64,000 nt of DNA from Clostridiales bacterium (GCA_022508345.1 JAFLVK010000002.1:350377-414376), one strand, 5' to 3'. Shown: positions 53,101 to 63,141, counted from the first letter of the stretch. Numbers and translations: made by a program. Notes: generated by a model from the sequence alone, not told the origin.

Positions 53101-53942
53101 TTAAGGTCGCTTGTTGCATATCTGCCACCGTCAAGGGGAACCATTGCACGCAGTTCCGGGGGAAGCACGGGCAGTACTGTCAGTATCATCCACTCGGGGC
53201 GGTTGCCGCTTTTGCGGAATGCTTCAACAATGTCCAAACGCTTGATTGCGCGAACTTTCTTTGCGCCTTGGTTGGTCTTGTTGAGTGTTTCGCGCAGTTC
53301 CTTAGCTTCTGCTTCCAAATCGATGTTTTGGAGGAGTTCTCTTACTGCTTCGGCACCTGTACCTGCACGGAAATTGAACATTGCATCTTCCTTAGCCTTT
53401 GCTTGCGCCTCGCGGTACTCGCTCATTGAAAGAATTTGCTTGTACTGCATGCCGCTTTGCATGGGGTCGATAACCACATAGCTTTGGAAGTTGATTAGCT
53501 GCTCCAAGTACTTGGGAGACATGTCGAGAATAAGTCCCATTCTCGACGGTGTTCCACGGAAGTACCAAATGTGCGAAACGGGCGCTGCAAGCTCGATGTG
53601 TCCCATGCGCTCGCGACGTACCTTGGATTTGGTAACCTTAACGCCGCACTTTTCGCAAACTACGCCCTTGTAGCGTATACGTTTGTATTTACCGCAGTGG
53701 CATTCCCAGTCCTTGACAGGTCCAAAAATTCTTTCGCAGAACAGACCGTCTTTTTCGGGCTTTTGGGTACGGTAGTTGATGGTTTCACTCTTTTTAACTT
53801 CGCCGTAGCTCCACTCGCGGATTTTTTCGGGAGATGCGATACCGATTTGGATAGAATCAAAGTCGTTCATGAGCCCTGTTCTAGCCAAAGTGTTGGAACG
53901 CAACGCTGATATAGATTGACCGGTTAATGTTTCGTTACTCAT
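50187..53942 (-). CDS. rpoC: RNA polymerase subunit beta'
   Basis: The 1251-residue catalytic subunit includes the N-terminal zinc ribbon (CHCGKYKR ... CEKCGV, about 68-88), the catalytic [14 protein letters not shown] with three Asp binding Mg2+, the trigger-loop and bridge-helix regions and the second zinc cluster ([11 protein letters not shown]). Length is near normal. It follows rpoB by 17 bases. The C-terminus ends DDESDE, and the TAG stop touches repeat copy D. Confidence 0.98.
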   Translation of the reverse strand: MSNETLTGQSISALRSNTLARTGLMNDFDSIQIGIASPEKIREWSYGEVKKSETINYRTQKPEKDGLFCERIFGPVKDWECHCGKYKRIRYKGVVCEKCGVKVTKSKVRRERMGHIELAAPVSHIWYFRGTPSRMGLILDMSPKYLEQLINFQSYVVIDPMQSGMQYKQILSMSEYREAQAKAKEDAMFNFRAGTGAEAVRELLQNIDLEAEAKELRETLNKTNQGAKKVRAIKRLDIVEAFRKSGNRPEWMILTVLPVLPPELRAMVPLDGGRYATSDLNDLYRRVINRNNRLKRLIEINAPEILINNEKRMLQDAVDSLLDNSRSKRPQTGAGNRELKSLSGLLRGKQGRFRQNLLGKRVDYSGRSVIVVGPELKLHQCGIPKEMALELFKPFVMKKLVEMGQCHNVKSAKKRVERADDKVWDILEGVIKDHPVMLNRAPTLHRLSIQAFEPVLIEGRAIKLHPLACTAFNADFDGDQMAVHVPLSIEAQTEARYLMLAANNILKLSDGKPVISPTQDMVLGCYYLTTIRCDVEQTKKIIELYDETRHQRALTEEEVELLRKGKFYSSFDEAYEAYVAHDITLHTVVNIQLEDGSKIWTTVGRLIFCQAIYYDFADSSAERLDAETIRDPEVLAQKTLERRTLGIQKHLTKDMIGNPKSYLVGKKQLSKIVEKCFKLRGTTPTATMLDNVKALGYKYSTISGLTTSVFDMNIPEQKKGILSAAEKQVIAIEDSYNEGFLTENERYKSVIDVWKDAATEVESLVKDVMEEDNPIWMMADSGARGSMNQIRQLCGMRGLMSDPSGRTIELPVKACFREGLSVLEYFISSHGGRKGLADTALKTADSGYLTRRLVDVAQNVIVREEDCSAGSRPQGMWIEAFRGSGTDEIIEKFEDRIIGKYVIDDVVDPTTGELICKGDTMINDDLAREIVKAGIDKLYMRTVLTCRSEHGVCCKCYGSNMATGKPVNLGEAVGVIAAQSIGEPGTQLTMRTFHTGGVATADDITQGLPRVEELFEARKPKGCAIICEVNGKVTIPTNTDRKIVQVTDTSGKVTEYAIPYTSRIRVHDGDTVESGTPLTEGSIFPQDLLSTKGLRAVEEYLVKEVQATYRSNGVEINDKHVEVIVRQMLRKVRIEDAGTTDMLPGEVVDIFKFEEENDKALENDGVPATAKRVLLGITKASLATDSFLSAASFQETSRVLTEAAIKNKCDPLYGLKENVIIGKMISAGTGLNQYREMELVPRIVPDDESDE

Positions 53943-53959
53943 TTACGTTACCTCCCTTA

Positions 53960-56900
53960 TTATTCCTTGTCATCGTCATCGCCGAACAAGTCGTCAATGT
54001 CGTCAATGTCGTCTTCTTCGTCGTCATCACTGTCGCCGTTTAATGCGTCCAGTAAACTGTCCAAACCGTCGTCGTCAAGATTTTCTTCATCTTCGAAGTC
54101 GGTTTCTTCCTTTTCGCCGTCGCTGAACAGATCGCCAAGAGTATCTTCTTCGTCGTCAAACAGACTGTCAAGGCTGAAGTCGTCGTCATCGTCCGTGAAG
54201 CCGTGTTGTTCGCCAACACCCTCAAGAGCAATTTCGTCCTCTTCGTTGAAGTCGTGCATTGCTGCCTTGCGGTCTTCGCGTTCTGCCTGCATGATTTCGT
54301 TGTAATCTGCTTCGTCGTCGGTGGAGTCGCGAACAATGATTTCTTCCTTGTCTGCGGACAGCACCTTAACATCCAATGCAAGTGACTGCAACTCTTTGAT
54401 AAGTACCTTGAAGCTTTCGGGGATACCGGGGTCGGGGATGTTTTCGCCCTTGACAATTGCTTCGTATGTCTTTACACGTCCCACCACGTCGTCGGACTTG
54501 ACTGTCAAGATTTCCTGCAACACGTTTGCTGCCCCGTAAGCTTCCAACGCCCACACTTCCATTTCACCGAAACGCTGTCCGCCGAATTGAGCTTTACCGC
54601 CCAAGGGCTGTTGCGTAACAAGGCTGTAAGGACCTGTGCTGCGTGCGTGAATCTTGTCGTCTACCAAGTGGACGAGCTTGAGGTAGTACATGTAACCGAC
54701 GGTTACTCTGTTTTCAAACGGTTCGCCTGTACGTCCGTCGTAAAGCTGAACTTTACCGTCAACTTTGCCCGTTACAGGGTTAACCATGCCGTTTTCTTCA
54801 AACAAACGGCGAATTTCTTCCTCGCTTGCTCCGTCAAATACGGGGGTTGCGATGTTCCAGCCAAGCATTTTGGAGATAAGTCCCAAGTGAACTTCCAGCA
54901 CCTGACCGATATTCATACGGGAGGGAACGCCAAGCGGGTTCAATACGATTTGAAGCGGAGTTCCGTCCTCCATGAAGGGCATATCTTCTTCGGGGAGTAT
55001 GCGGGATACTACACCCTTGTTACCGTGACGGCCTGCCATCTTGTCGCCGACGGAGATTTTACGTTTTTGTGCGATATATACGCGAACAAGCTTGCTAACG
55101 CCGGGGTCGAGCTCGTCTTTGTTTTCGCGAGTGAACACCTTGACGTCTACAACAATACCGCCCTCGCCGTTGGGAACGCGCAGTGACGTGTCACGCACTT
55201 CTCTTGCCTTTTCGGAGAAGATTGCACGTAGCAGTCTCTCTTCGGGTGTCAGGTCTGTTTCTCCCTTGGGGGTGACCTTACCTACCAGGATATCACCGGG
55301 GTGAACCTCTGCGCCAATGCGGATGATACCGTCTTCGTCAAGGTCCTTTAGTGCGTCTTCGCCGACGTTGGGAATGTCGCGCGTGAACTCTTCAGGTCCA
55401 AGCTTTGTTTCGCGGCTTTCGATTTCGTGTTCTTCAATGTGGATAGACGTGAATGCGTCTTCCTTAACAAGGCGTTCAGAAAGAAGTACAGCGTCTTCGT
55501 AGTTGTAGCCTTCCCAGGTCATGAAGCCAATCATCATGTTGCGGCCGAGAGCAAGCTCACCGCCGTCGGTGCTGGGACCGTCTGCAAGAACTTGTCCCTT
55601 TTCAACGTGTTCGCCCACCTTGACGATAATCTTTTGGTTGATGCATGTACCTTGGTTAGAACGTACAAACTTCTTCAAGATGTACTCTTGAAGCGCACCG
55701 TTGTCGCCCTGAACAACAATCTTGTTGTCCGTTGCGCGCAGCACTGTACCGGCTTCCTCGGCAATTACCATTACACCGCTGTCGTAAGCAATGCGTGCTT
55801 CGATACCGGTTGCAACGATGGGAGCTTCGGGACTGATAAGGGGTACAGCCTGACGTTGCATGTTGGAGCCCATGAGCGCACGGTTGGTGTCGTCGTTTTC
55901 CAGGAACGGAATGAGGCTTGTTGCAACGGAAATAAGCTGTCTGGGTGATACGTCGATGTAGTCCACCTTTTCACGCGGGAATTCCAATATTTCTTCGCGT
56001 CTGCGGCAAGTGATACGTTCGCGGGCAAAGTAGCCGTCGTCGTTCAACGGTTCGTTTGCCTGACCGATGATGTACTTGTCCTCTTCGTCAGCGGAAAGGT
56101 ACTCAACTGTATCCGTAACCTTGTTGTGAATCTTGTCTACTCTGCGGTACGGCGCTTCGATAAAGCCGTACTCATTGATACGTGCGTATCCTGCCAATGA
56201 TGTGATAAGACCGATGTTCTGTCCTTCGGGGGTTTCTATCGGGCACATTCTGCCGTAGTGCGTGTAGTGAACGTCGCGGACTTCGAATGTAGCACGGTCT
56301 CTGTTCAAGCCGCCGGGGCCCAGTGCGGACAGCTTACGCTTGTGTGTCAACTCTGCAATGGGGTTGGATTGATCCATGAACTGCGACAACTGTGAAGAAC
56401 CGAAGAACTCCTTGATTGCGCTACTTACAGGACGAACATTGATGAGCGTTTGCGGTGTAGCCTTGCCGGGCTCCTGAATAGCCATTCTTTCGCGGATAAC
56501 TCTTTCAAGACGGGAAATACCGATACGGAATTGGTTTTGAAGAAGCTCGCCAATGGAGCGTACACGACGGTTGCCCAAATGGTCGATGTCGTCGGCAACG
56601 CCGATACCGTACTTCATTCCAAGGTTGTAGTTGACCGTTGCAATGATGTCGGCGCGGGTGATGTGCTTGGAAATCAGCTCGTCACGGCGCGACTTGATTA
56701 CTGCTGCCGTGTCATCAAGGCTAAGCTCGCTAGACAGTATCTCACGGAGCACTTCGCTGTCCACTGCTTCGTACAGTCCAAGTGCCTTGTAGTCGATTTC
56801 GGCAAAGCGTGTGTCGTGCGCCATTGCGAAGTCGTGAGCGTCAACCGTGCGGTTACCGATAACCTTTACCAAGGGGCATTCTGTTGCAAATGCAATTACG

Positions 56901-58366
56901 CCTGCCGTGTTGGACTTGTACAGGTTGTAGCCGTTTTCAAATGCAATTTGAGCAGCTTCCGAAACAAGTATTTCGCCCTTCTTTTCTTCATAGGTTGTCT
57001 TGGGCAACTCGGTCAAAACACGGCCGCTGGCGTCGATTGTTTCGTCAAACATTTCCAACACGCCCTTTTCCGTCATGATAACGGAGCCGAGGTGCTTGCT
57101 CAATATCTGCTCGTAGTCGTGGGCAGTCTTGGCTTTCTTAGCGTTGAAAATTTCCGTATAAGTTTGCTCGTTGGTGTATATCTCGTTGATACCGCTGTGT
57201 TGAATGTCGTAAGCGTCGGATGCCGTAAGGCGTGTGCCTGCTGCAATTACGCGCTTTGCGGGCACGGTAACAGCTGCATCAAGGTATGCGCCAACAACTG
57301 AGTCGTAGAAAGATTTTTTGTCGTAAACGGCAACGTCAACCGTTTGTCCGTTTTCGTTCAAAATTTTGATGGAACGTACAACACCGCTCTTTGCGATTTG
57401 CTCAGCCTGTTCCTTTGTCAAGCAAGTGTACTTAGCAAAGGTCAACAAAGATACTTCTACGTCGCGGCCTAGTGTCAAGCCCTTGATACGGGTTGCAAGG
57501 GCAAGCTTTTTGTTGTACTTGTAACGGCCAACGCGAGCAAGGTCGTAACGGTGAGCGTCGAACAGCAAGTCGTTCAACGTCTTTTGTACCGATTCGTCCG
57601 TGGGTATTTCACCGGGTCTTAGGCGGCGGTAAATTTCCACCAACGATTCCTGGTCTGTTGCCGTGTCGTCCTTAACGTATGTAAGTGCGATTACGGGGTC
57701 GTACTCCAGCAGCTTTGCTATGTAGTTGCCGCTACCGCTCTTGTTCATACCGTCGTGCAGTATTCCGCGAAGCAATACGGTGATGGGCAGCTTTCTGTTG
57801 CGGTCGATGTGTACGTTCAGCACGTTGTTGTTGCTGTCGTGTTCAATCTCCAGCCAAGCACCGCGGCTGGGCATAGCCGTTGTGTTGTAGAAAGGCTTGC
57901 CGTTTTTGTCCAGCTGTACGTCGCAGTACACACCGGGCGAACGGACAAGCTGCGAAACGATTACGCGCTCTGCACCGTTGATGATGAAGCTACCGGTGTT
58001 GGTCATCAGCGGGAAATCGCCCATGAACACTTCCTGATCGACGAACTCGCCCGTGCCCTTGTTGATAAGGCGGACGTTCAGGCGCAAAGGTGCTGCGTAC
58101 GTTGCGTCACGCAGGCGGCACTCTGCCTCCGAGTACTTGGGAGTAGCGTCGATACGGTGATCCAAAAATTCCAGACGGAAATGTCCCGCAAAGTCCTCGA
58201 TAGGCGAGAAGTCTTCAAAAACTTCCTGAATGCCTTGGTCGATGAACATTTTGTAGCTGGATTTTTGCACCTCGATGAGATTAGGCAAAGGCAGTACTTC
58301 CTTTGTCTTGGAAAACGACTTTCTTTCGTGGTTTCCGTATTTTACAATCTTGATGTCTTGTGGCAT
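53960..58366 (-). CDS. rpoB: RNA polymerase subunit beta, enlarged with acidic C-terminal tail
   Basis: 1468 residues from ATG 58364-58366 (GAGGAG ahead; [16 protein letters not shown]). All core parts are present: the rifampicin region ([16 protein letters not shown] ... [13 protein letters not shown], with Asp, His and Ser at the main resistance positions in the sensitive form), RHGNKG, and the C-terminal VRSDD-like switch region. Two differences stand out against typical ~1200-residue Firmicute proteins. About 170 extra residues lie between 300 and 580, and a ~120-residue tail (about 1347-1468) is made mostly of Asp/Glu. rplJ and rplL are not upstream in this window. Confidence 0.97.
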   Translation of the reverse strand: MPQDIKIVKYGNHERKSFSKTKEVLPLPNLIEVQKSSYKMFIDQGIQEVFEDFSPIEDFAGHFRLEFLDHRIDATPKYSEAECRLRDATYAAPLRLNVRLINKGTGEFVDQEVFMGDFPLMTNTGSFIINGAERVIVSQLVRSPGVYCDVQLDKNGKPFYNTTAMPSRGAWLEIEHDSNNNVLNVHIDRNRKLPITVLLRGILHDGMNKSGSGNYIAKLLEYDPVIALTYVKDDTATDQESLVEIYRRLRPGEIPTDESVQKTLNDLLFDAHRYDLARVGRYKYNKKLALATRIKGLTLGRDVEVSLLTFAKYTCLTKEQAEQIAKSGVVRSIKILNENGQTVDVAVYDKKSFYDSVVGAYLDAAVTVPAKRVIAAGTRLTASDAYDIQHSGINEIYTNEQTYTEIFNAKKAKTAHDYEQILSKHLGSVIMTEKGVLEMFDETIDASGRVLTELPKTTYEEKKGEILVSEAAQIAFENGYNLYKSNTAGVIAFATECPLVKVIGNRTVDAHDFAMAHDTRFAEIDYKALGLYEAVDSEVLREILSSELSLDDTAAVIKSRRDELISKHITRADIIATVNYNLGMKYGIGVADDIDHLGNRRVRSIGELLQNQFRIGISRLERVIRERMAIQEPGKATPQTLINVRPVSSAIKEFFGSSQLSQFMDQSNPIAELTHKRKLSALGPGGLNRDRATFEVRDVHYTHYGRMCPIETPEGQNIGLITSLAGYARINEYGFIEAPYRRVDKIHNKVTDTVEYLSADEEDKYIIGQANEPLNDDGYFARERITCRRREEILEFPREKVDYIDVSPRQLISVATSLIPFLENDDTNRALMGSNMQRQAVPLISPEAPIVATGIEARIAYDSGVMVIAEEAGTVLRATDNKIVVQGDNGALQEYILKKFVRSNQGTCINQKIIVKVGEHVEKGQVLADGPSTDGGELALGRNMMIGFMTWEGYNYEDAVLLSERLVKEDAFTSIHIEEHEIESRETKLGPEEFTRDIPNVGEDALKDLDEDGIIRIGAEVHPGDILVGKVTPKGETDLTPEERLLRAIFSEKAREVRDTSLRVPNGEGGIVVDVKVFTRENKDELDPGVSKLVRVYIAQKRKISVGDKMAGRHGNKGVVSRILPEEDMPFMEDGTPLQIVLNPLGVPSRMNIGQVLEVHLGLISKMLGWNIATPVFDGASEEEIRRLFEENGMVNPVTGKVDGKVQLYDGRTGEPFENRVTVGYMYYLKLVHLVDDKIHARSTGPYSLVTQQPLGGKAQFGGQRFGEMEVWALEAYGAANVLQEILTVKSDDVVGRVKTYEAIVKGENIPDPGIPESFKVLIKELQSLALDVKVLSADKEEIIVRDSTDDEADYNEIMQAEREDRKAAMHDFNEEDEIALEGVGEQHGFTDDDDDFSLDSLFDDEEDTLGDLFSDGEKEETDFEDEENLDDDGLDSLLDALNGDSDDDEEDDIDDIDDLFGDDDDKE

Positions 58367-58524
58367 TACAAAACTCCTCAAAAAATTATTTTAAAAAATT
58401 TGCCATAAATTGTTGCAAAGTCGCCCGCAGTGTGATATTTTGAACTTAACAAACCGCCTGTGTTTAGCGGAAATTTCCGTAAAAAGCGCAAAATTCCCCC
58501 TTAGGGCATATATATACGAAATAT

Positions 58525-58553
58525 ATACTACCACTTTTGCGGTCAATAGTCAA
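58525..58553 (-). promoter_or_regulatory. Promoter of rpoB-rpoC
   Basis: TTGACT (58548-58553), 17-base spacer, TAGTAT (58525-58530), minus strand. The predicted leader is about 150 bases, with no gene or known leader motif recognised. Confidence 0.65.
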
Positions 58554-58651
58554 AATTATGCCGCGCATAGTATCAAAAAATAAATAACAAAATATTTTTT
58601 CATTATTGGACCTCGCCGGTCAAGCAAGTATAAAACTGATAACTAAAAAAT

Positions 58652-58680
58652 TGGTCGCAGTGATTTTACTGCGACTATTT
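58652..58680 (-). terminator. Hairpin upstream of the rpoB promoter
   Basis: GTCGCAGT / ACTGCGAC with TTTTTT further on; a second terminator for the MmcQ-like gene side. Confidence 0.6.
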
Positions 58681-58699
58681 TATTAAATTAGCATAAATA

Positions 58700-58758
58700 A
58701 AACAAAAGCCTCCCCTGTGTAAGGGGAGGTGGCACCGTTGGGTGACGGAGGGGTTGTA
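58700..58758 (-). terminator. Terminator of the MmcQ/YjbR gene within a GGTGGCACCG-type dispersed repeat
   Basis: AGCCTCCCC / GGGGAGG hairpin with TTTT on the minus strand, then GGTGGCACCG...GGTGACGGAGGGG. This extended form resembles a short palindromic repeat common between genes of gut Clostridia. Confidence 0.65.
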
Positions 58759-58774
58759 AAAAATATCTTTTTAG

Positions 58775-59434
58775 TTACTTACCGTGAGCAAGTTGATAAC
58801 TCTTATCAATATATTCAAGTATTTCCGCCAATGGGACACTGCCGTCCAGCATAATGGTTATCCAGTGTTTTTTGTTCATGTGATAGCCTGCGAAGTACCG
58901 TTTGCCGTCGACTTTCTTCGGCAATTCGTCCACGTCAAAGCGCAAGTCCACTATTTCTATCGGTTCGTCGCCATCTAGCCCCAATCTTTTGGGCAATATG
59001 GTCATTAGCAGCACGTACCACTTCTGTGTATCTTTACGACGTATTACTGCAGCGTCAGGCAGGTCATTCCACAGGTATTCCGCTTCGTCGCCGTACTTTT
59101 CCCTGGCGTAGCTCAGTATTTCGCGGGTGAAATCTTGCTTGAAAACGTCGGTATCAAAGCATTTCTGCTCTATTTCGCTAAGAACCCCGTCATATTCGGT
59201 GCGCACACGCCCGACAAACGCGCCCACCGCGCCGATAGCAAGGTGCAGTGTGTAAATATCTTCTACAGACGTATCGTACAGCTCCGTTTCAATCTCGCCG
59301 TTGCCGTCCACCGTAACACCAAGCCTAAACTGCCCATCCATAATATCCGTTCGGTATATGTACTTGCCGTCCACCGCTTGAAAACCGTATTTAATTAACT
59401 TATCTGTATTTGCTTTTTTATTTTTAAATTTCAT
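58775..59434 (-). CDS. MmcQ/YjbR-like protein
   Basis: About 219 residues. The C-terminal 100 (WYVLLMTILPKRLGL ... KRYFAGYHMNKKHWITIMLDG ... SYQLAHGK) match the MmcQ/YjbR fold; the N-terminal half (about 1-110) is an extension with no assignment. The start at ATG 59432-59434 avoids overlap with the HD gene, but no ribosome site is seen, so a start at 59473 with a 19-base overlap is possible. Biological role is unclear. Confidence 0.8.
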   Translation of the reverse strand: MKFKNKKANTDKLIKYGFQAVDGKYIYRTDIMDGQFRLGVTVDGNGEIETELYDTSVEDIYTLHLAIGAVGAFVGRVRTEYDGVLSEIEQKCFDTDVFKQDFTREILSYAREKYGDEAEYLWNDLPDAAVIRRKDTQKWYVLLMTILPKRLGLDGDEPIEIVDLRFDVDELPKKVDGKRYFAGYHMNKKHWITIMLDGSVPLAEILEYIDKSYQLAHGK

Positions 59435-59454
59435 ATCTATTGACAAATTGATAC

Positions 59455-60099
59455 TTAGCGAACCCCGTCCCACTCAGCCAAAAATTCCGCAACGTAGCCT
59501 TGCATATATTCATGTCTTTGCTTTGCTATCTCTTTGGCTGTTGCTGTGTTCATCATGTCTGCAAGTAGAAACAGCTTTTCGTAAAAATGGTTGAGCGTAG
59601 TAGAAACGTGATTGCGGTATTGACTTGCACTCATATTTAACAACGGTTTTATTTCAGGGTCATGTATAGCTTGATTGTGGTTGCCACCGAATGCAAAAGT
59701 CCTTGCAATGCCGATTGCACCTATTGCATCCAGTCTGTCCGCATCTTGCACGCACTTGCCCTCAATGGTTTGGGGCACGACGGAATCCGTACCTCTAAAC
59801 GAAACTTCACCAATTATTTCGCATACCGTTTTTATCATTGCATCTGTTACGCCGTGCTTTTTTAAAAAGGCAACTGCATTGTCCTTATTTGCATGTGTTT
59901 GGGGCGACAGCTTGATGTCGTCCACATCATGCAGCAATGCCGCTAATTGCACCGTTAGCACTTCCGCATGCTCCTGTTCCGCGATTCTCGTTGCCAGCTT
60001 GTACACTCTCAAGGTGTGATAGTAATCATGACCGCTGAAGTCGTCCTTGAAAATGCTCCTGACAAAATCAATGGCATCGTTGATAATGGTTTGATCCAT
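59455..60099 (-). CDS. HD-domain phosphohydrolase
   Basis: 214 residues from ATG 60097-60099 (CAGGAG ahead). HD superfamily ligands: HDYYHTLRV (about 24-32), HDVDD (about 54-58) and QDADRLDA (about 118-125). Members are metal-dependent phosphohydrolases of nucleotides or similar; the substrate is unknown. It may share its transcript with the MmcQ/YjbR gene. Confidence 0.9.
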   Translation of the reverse strand: MDQTIINDAIDFVRSIFKDDFSGHDYYHTLRVYKLATRIAEQEHAEVLTVQLAALLHDVDDIKLSPQTHANKDNAVAFLKKHGVTDAMIKTVCEIIGEVSFRGTDSVVPQTIEGKCVQDADRLDAIGAIGIARTFAFGGNHNQAIHDPEIKPLLNMSASQYRNHVSTTLNHFYEKLFLLADMMNTATAKEIAKQRHEYMQGYVAEFLAEWDGVR

Positions 60100-60135
60100 G
60101 ATTAACTCCTGTAGCTTGCTATTTATAGTACACTT

Positions 60136-60165
60136 ATTGTAACATAACAAGTACCGAAATGTAAA
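60136..60165 (-). promoter_or_regulatory. Promoter of the HD-hydrolase gene
   Basis: TTTACA (60160-60165), 18-base spacer, TACAAT (60136-60141) with TGT before it (extended -10), minus strand. Confidence 0.55.
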
Positions 60166-60167
60166 CA

Positions 60168-60202
60168 TGAAAAAGCGTCTCCTGTACAGGGGACGCTTTT
60201 TA
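60168..60202 (-). terminator. Terminator of the 60200 gene
   Basis: AAAGCGTCCCCTG / CAGGAGACGCTTTT; the stem begins at the TAA stop. Confidence 0.82.
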
Positions 60203-61096
60203 CAAAACACTTTCGTAAACAATATTTACCGACTGCTCAGGCAAATCGAATTTTGCCTTTTGGGCATTTTCTACAAATTCACGGCTAAAAACAATTTTTA
60301 TACTGTCATCGTCCACATGGGTATATGTGTGTTTGAAATTTCTGTGAAAATACCCGACGTCGATTGGATATTTGTACATATAGTGGGCGACGGCATACTG
60401 TATTTTACCGTCCTTTACCACCAAACAGTGTGCGTGTCGCGCGCCTACCATTAGCCCTTGCACGCCATAAAACTTGTAAATTACCGTGTTACCCCTTGTA
60501 ACCTTTTTCTTCAATTTGTGTTTGTACGCTATCAGGCTGTGGTCAGTATCGGAAAACACAGCATTAGGCGACACAACGAACTGCTTTATGCCTGAATATC
60601 TTTCAAATTTGTAAGGATACCACGAGGACATACTGTCTTTCTTGTCTCCGTCAAAGTCAATTAGTTTATCACAATTTACAATGCGCGTAATAAAAGGTTG
60701 ACCGTTGTCCACACACACATTTATATAAAAAAGTCCATTTTTATCACGGTATAGATAATGATGAAAACCTTTGTCTCTTCCACTTAATCGTACACTCAAT
60801 GCAAAGCCTATCCACACCGCAGCAGAAAGCACAAATGCCGCTATCAGGATGTAAAGATATACGAATATTAGCCAAGTGTCCCCATTCATATCACCGTAGA
60901 CTTTTATGCGCACAACACACACTACAAAAGCCATTATCATCAAAGCGAAGAATATACTGAAAAATATGGGAATTGCCGCTTCCCTTACCCTCGACTCTTT
61001 AACTTCTGCAATTCTAAAGCTATGATAAATTTTGTCACACTCCTGTGTGTACTGTTGATTGTCGCTCACCTGCTCTTGCGTATATTTCCCAAACAT
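60200..61096 (-). CDS. Membrane protein of unknown function
   Basis: About 298 residues from ATG 61094-61096 (GGTGG ahead; a TTG 7 codons earlier is less likely). A hydrophilic start (1-48), two membrane segments (about 50-75 and 85-112), then a soluble domain of 180 residues with beta-rich pattern (YLYRDKNGLFYINV, KVTRGNTVIYKFYG). No family recognised; its layout recalls the pair at 23.4-24.8 kb but I see no clear sequence match. Confidence 0.75.
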   Translation of the reverse strand: MFGKYTQEQVSDNQQYTQECDKIYHSFRIAEVKESRVREAAIPIFFSIFFALMIMAFVVCVVRIKVYGDMNGDTWLIFVYLYILIAAFVLSAAVWIGFALSVRLSGRDKGFHHYLYRDKNGLFYINVCVDNGQPFITRIVNCDKLIDFDGDKKDSMSSWYPYKFERYSGIKQFVVSPNAVFSDTDHSLIAYKHKLKKKVTRGNTVIYKFYGVQGLMVGARHAHCLVVKDGKIQYAVAHYMYKYPIDVGYFHRNFKHTYTHVDDDSIKIVFSREFVENAQKAKFDLPEQSVNIVYESVL

Positions 61097-61144
61097 AACC
61101 ACCAAAACGCCAAACAAACAACACTTTATAATCTAAATTGATAT

Positions 61145-61558
61145 TTATAGTTCTATTGTTTCAATCTTAAAGTCGCAATAATATTCTGCCGTCTTGCCTT
61201 TGAATTTCAGCACACAATAATCGGGGTCGGTTACGCCCTGTTTATAAAAAAGTTTATCACCGAAACGCCAAATCTCGTCTTTTGTCGCTTGGTCGGTGCA
61301 AACTTCCATTTCACCTACTATAGACACACCCTGATATTTGAATTTGCCACGCTTGTAGAAATACACACAAGCCTTATTGTTTGCCAAATATTGCTTGATT
61401 TTATTAGACGAAGTGTTAGTAGAAAAGTAGATTTCATTTCCGTTTATCTTGCGGGGTGCAAGCATAGCCCTAACAACGGGATAACCATGCTCATTGACAG
61501 AGGCAATAAACGCCGTTTTCTGCTCGGATATGAATTGAAAGATTTGTATTTTATCCAT
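61145..61558 (-). CDS. Pyridoxamine 5'-phosphate oxidase-like flavin protein
   Basis: The 137-residue split-barrel protein belongs to the PPOX class. The FMN-binding strand pattern is clear (TAFIASVNEHGYPVVRAML, IYFSTNTSSNKIKQYLAN, ACVYFYK). It likely binds FMN or F420 and reduces or removes a small molecule; no substrate can be named. TGGAG ahead of ATG. Own promoter, nearly identical to that of the 2H gene. Confidence 0.9.
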   Translation of the reverse strand: MDKIQIFQFISEQKTAFIASVNEHGYPVVRAMLAPRKINGNEIYFSTNTSSNKIKQYLANNKACVYFYKRGKFKYQGVSIVGEMEVCTDQATKDEIWRFGDKLFYKQGVTDPDYCVLKFKGKTAEYYCDFKIETIEL

Positions 61559-61570
61559 AGTGATTTTGTC

Positions 61571-61631
61571 TCCACTAAATTACTGTTTATCGTGAAAGTA
61601 TTGTAACATAACAGATTGCAAAAAGCAAACC
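61571..61631 (-). repeat. 61-bp promoter/leader cassette, copy 1
   Basis: Closely matches 63067-63127 across its whole length, including the promoter and ACGATAAnCAGTAnTTT downstream of the -10 box. Confidence 0.7.
61600..61628 (-). promoter_or_regulatory. Promoter of the PPOX gene
   Basis: TTGCTT (61623-61628), 17-base spacer ending TATGT, TACAAT (61600-61605), minus strand. Confidence 0.6.
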
Positions 61632-61659
61632 TAATATTACACAGAAAAACTCAACAAGG

Positions 61660-62364
61660 TTAATTGATGTCGTCGCTATCATTTTGATATTTTCGCATTT
61701 TCAACCAATTTACAAAACCGTAAATATCGTTAGCTAAAAAAACGGCAAAGCAAATTGTCACCGATAGATAGGCAATATCTGAAATGGTTGCCAGTACCCA
61801 CAAAGCTATCAAGACAATATCGTTAGCAGCATACGCTATTGCAAAATACGGGCTTCGTCTAAACGTCAAATACACGGCAACAAAGCTAGTAGTTACGGAA
61901 AGGGTACTAGGCAACAGGTTAGCCGTATCAAAAAACTCCAATATGAAATAAAAAGCTACTGTAACAAGGACTGTTAACGCCGACATAAATACAATTTCTC
62001 TCCACGTCAGTTTGTTGACTTTAACTTCCGCCCTGTTGCCTTTATACGGATTTCTGAGCCATGCCACAAGCGCGACAATTGCCATAGGTGCTGTCATACC
62101 AAGATAGGTTACCATTTCGCCGTAGTAAGCAAAAGTGTATGACACAATACCGTACAGCGCACTGAACACAACTATAAGCACTTGCCCGACGGGATTGCCT
62201 TTTGCATTAAAAATGAGCGAAGTTGCTCCGATAAGCGATGCGGCAAACACAAGGTAATTGCTTCTGTCAAATACAGCAAACGAAATTGCAATAAGCAATA
62301 CCGAAGTAGTCCACAGAGCAATTTCAAATTTTGTAAAATAGCCTTTTAATGATTTTAGTTTCAC
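61660..62364 (-). CDS. pnuC: PnuC-family vitamin transporter
   Basis: A 234-residue membrane protein with seven segments in the PnuC (SWEET-like) pattern, WLRNPYK loop and the C-terminal ANDIYGFVNW motif. PnuC carries nicotinamide riboside by facilitated diffusion; close relatives carry thiamine or riboflavin. The start is GTG at 62362-62364 with GAGG 8 bases ahead. A leader of about 110 bases with mutually exclusive hairpins precedes it, so control by an attenuator is likely. Confidence 0.9.
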   Translation of the reverse strand: MKLKSLKGYFTKFEIALWTTSVLLIAISFAVFDRSNYLVFAASLIGATSLIFNAKGNPVGQVLIVVFSALYGIVSYTFAYYGEMVTYLGMTAPMAIVALVAWLRNPYKGNRAEVKVNKLTWREIVFMSALTVLVTVAFYFILEFFDTANLLPSTLSVTTSFVAVYLTFRRSPYFAIAYAANDIVLIALWVLATISDIAYLSVTICFAVFLANDIYGFVNWLKMRKYQNDSDDIN

Positions 62365-62375
62365 CGTCTTACCTC

Positions 62376-62442
62376 AAAAAAACAAGCACTCAATACGCAT
62401 CTTCAAAGACCTAACGATACGTAATGAATGCTCAAGCATTAC
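62376..62442 (-). promoter_or_regulatory. Attenuator in the pnuC leader (possible riboswitch expression platform)
   Basis: On the minus strand the terminator stem pairs 62416-62432 with 62385-62401 (17 positions, few mismatches) and is followed by TGTTTTTTT. An alternative stem GTAATG / CATTAC (62421-62442) uses the terminator's 5' arm. The start of the leader (CTGCCACCGGGTAGAG) does not match any riboswitch aptamer I know. Confidence 0.6.
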
Positions 62443-62478
62443 TCTACCCGGTGGCAGTTATTTGTTATTTATATATGC

Positions 62479-62507
62479 ATTGTAACATAATAAGCGATAC
62501 TAATCAA
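62479..62507 (-). promoter_or_regulatory. Promoter of pnuC
   Basis: TTGATT (62502-62507), 17-base spacer ending TATGT, TACAAT (62479-62484), minus strand. Confidence 0.65.
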
Positions 62508-62548
62508 GCAATCTCCACTACAATGAAATCTGTCTTATTGCAAAGAGA

Positions 62549-63055
62549 TTAACAATGACCAAGCTTTTCAGCAATTATCATTCTTGTAGGGAAAAATTCT
62601 CCCATATAAATGCCGGTTATCTTTGCTGTTAAAGGCTTGAAAATGCTATTTAAGCATTCTTTTGCTTCTATTACTTGTTCTTCTTCGCCACAAAAAATTG
62701 TTGTGTGTGCGTGCCAAGGATAACCGTCAGCAAAATTGCCATCAAATAAACTATGTAACTCTACAAGCTTGATGTTGTATTCCGGTTCAATAAATAACAC
62801 TTTGTTTCCAAAGTGATTGACTTTGTTGAGCTTTATTTCAAATTCATATTTTTGCGAACAAATCTGTTTTATTTTTGATTTTAATTCCTGCTCACATTCA
62901 ACCTTAAAACTACCAAGCGAAATATGAAAAGGAATATCCATAGTTTGTGTACCGGAATAACCTAAGCTTAGCACGCTGTCTTGAAATGCTTTCAGTTTAC
63001 GCTGGGTTGTATCATCAAATACAGCGAATACCGTTAAGAATTTATCTTGTTTCAT
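62549..63055 (-). CDS. 2'-5' RNA ligase-like 2H phosphoesterase
   Basis: 168 residues from ATG 63053-63055 (GGAG 10 bases ahead). Both catalytic H-x-S/T motifs are present: FHISLG (about 43-48) and HAHTTIF (about 115-121). Enzymes of this superfamily act on 2',3'-cyclic or 2'-5' phosphate bonds in RNA or nucleotides; the substrate is unknown. Confidence 0.85.
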   Translation of the reverse strand: MKQDKFLTVFAVFDDTTQRKLKAFQDSVLSLGYSGTQTMDIPFHISLGSFKVECEQELKSKIKQICSQKYEFEIKLNKVNHFGNKVLFIEPEYNIKLVELHSLFDGNFADGYPWHAHTTIFCGEEEQVIEAKECLNSIFKPLTAKITGIYMGEFFPTRMIIAEKLGHC

Positions 63056-63066
63056 TTCAGGCTTTC

Positions 63067-63127
63067 TCCGCAAAACTACTGATTATCGTAGAATTATTGT
63101 AGCATAACAGTTGATAAAAAGCAAACC
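63067..63127 (-). repeat. 61-bp promoter/leader cassette, copy 2
   Basis: Counterpart of 61571-61631, upstream of the 2H gene. Confidence 0.7.
63096..63124 (-). promoter_or_regulatory. Promoter of the 2H phosphoesterase gene
   Basis: TTGCTT (63119-63124), 17-base spacer ending TATGC, TACAAT (63096-63101), minus strand. Confidence 0.6.
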
Positions 63128-63141
63128 AATCAAAATTACAA

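Noticed and set aside
51993..53429. A 478-codon plus-strand frame opposite rpoC, and similar long frames opposite rpoB and spoIIID-DUF2804.
   Set aside because: Codon bias of the real genes keeps the opposite frame open; none has a ribosome site or recognisable protein.
54000..58366. The extra residues of RpoB as an intein.
   Set aside because: No intein splice motifs (N-terminal Cys/Ser block, terminal His-Asn) are visible, and the insert lies in the variable lobe region.
62376..62507. The pnuC leader as a TPP, FMN or preQ1 riboswitch.
   Set aside because: The TPP CTGAGA box, FMN AGGATA box and preQ1 tail were looked for and not found.
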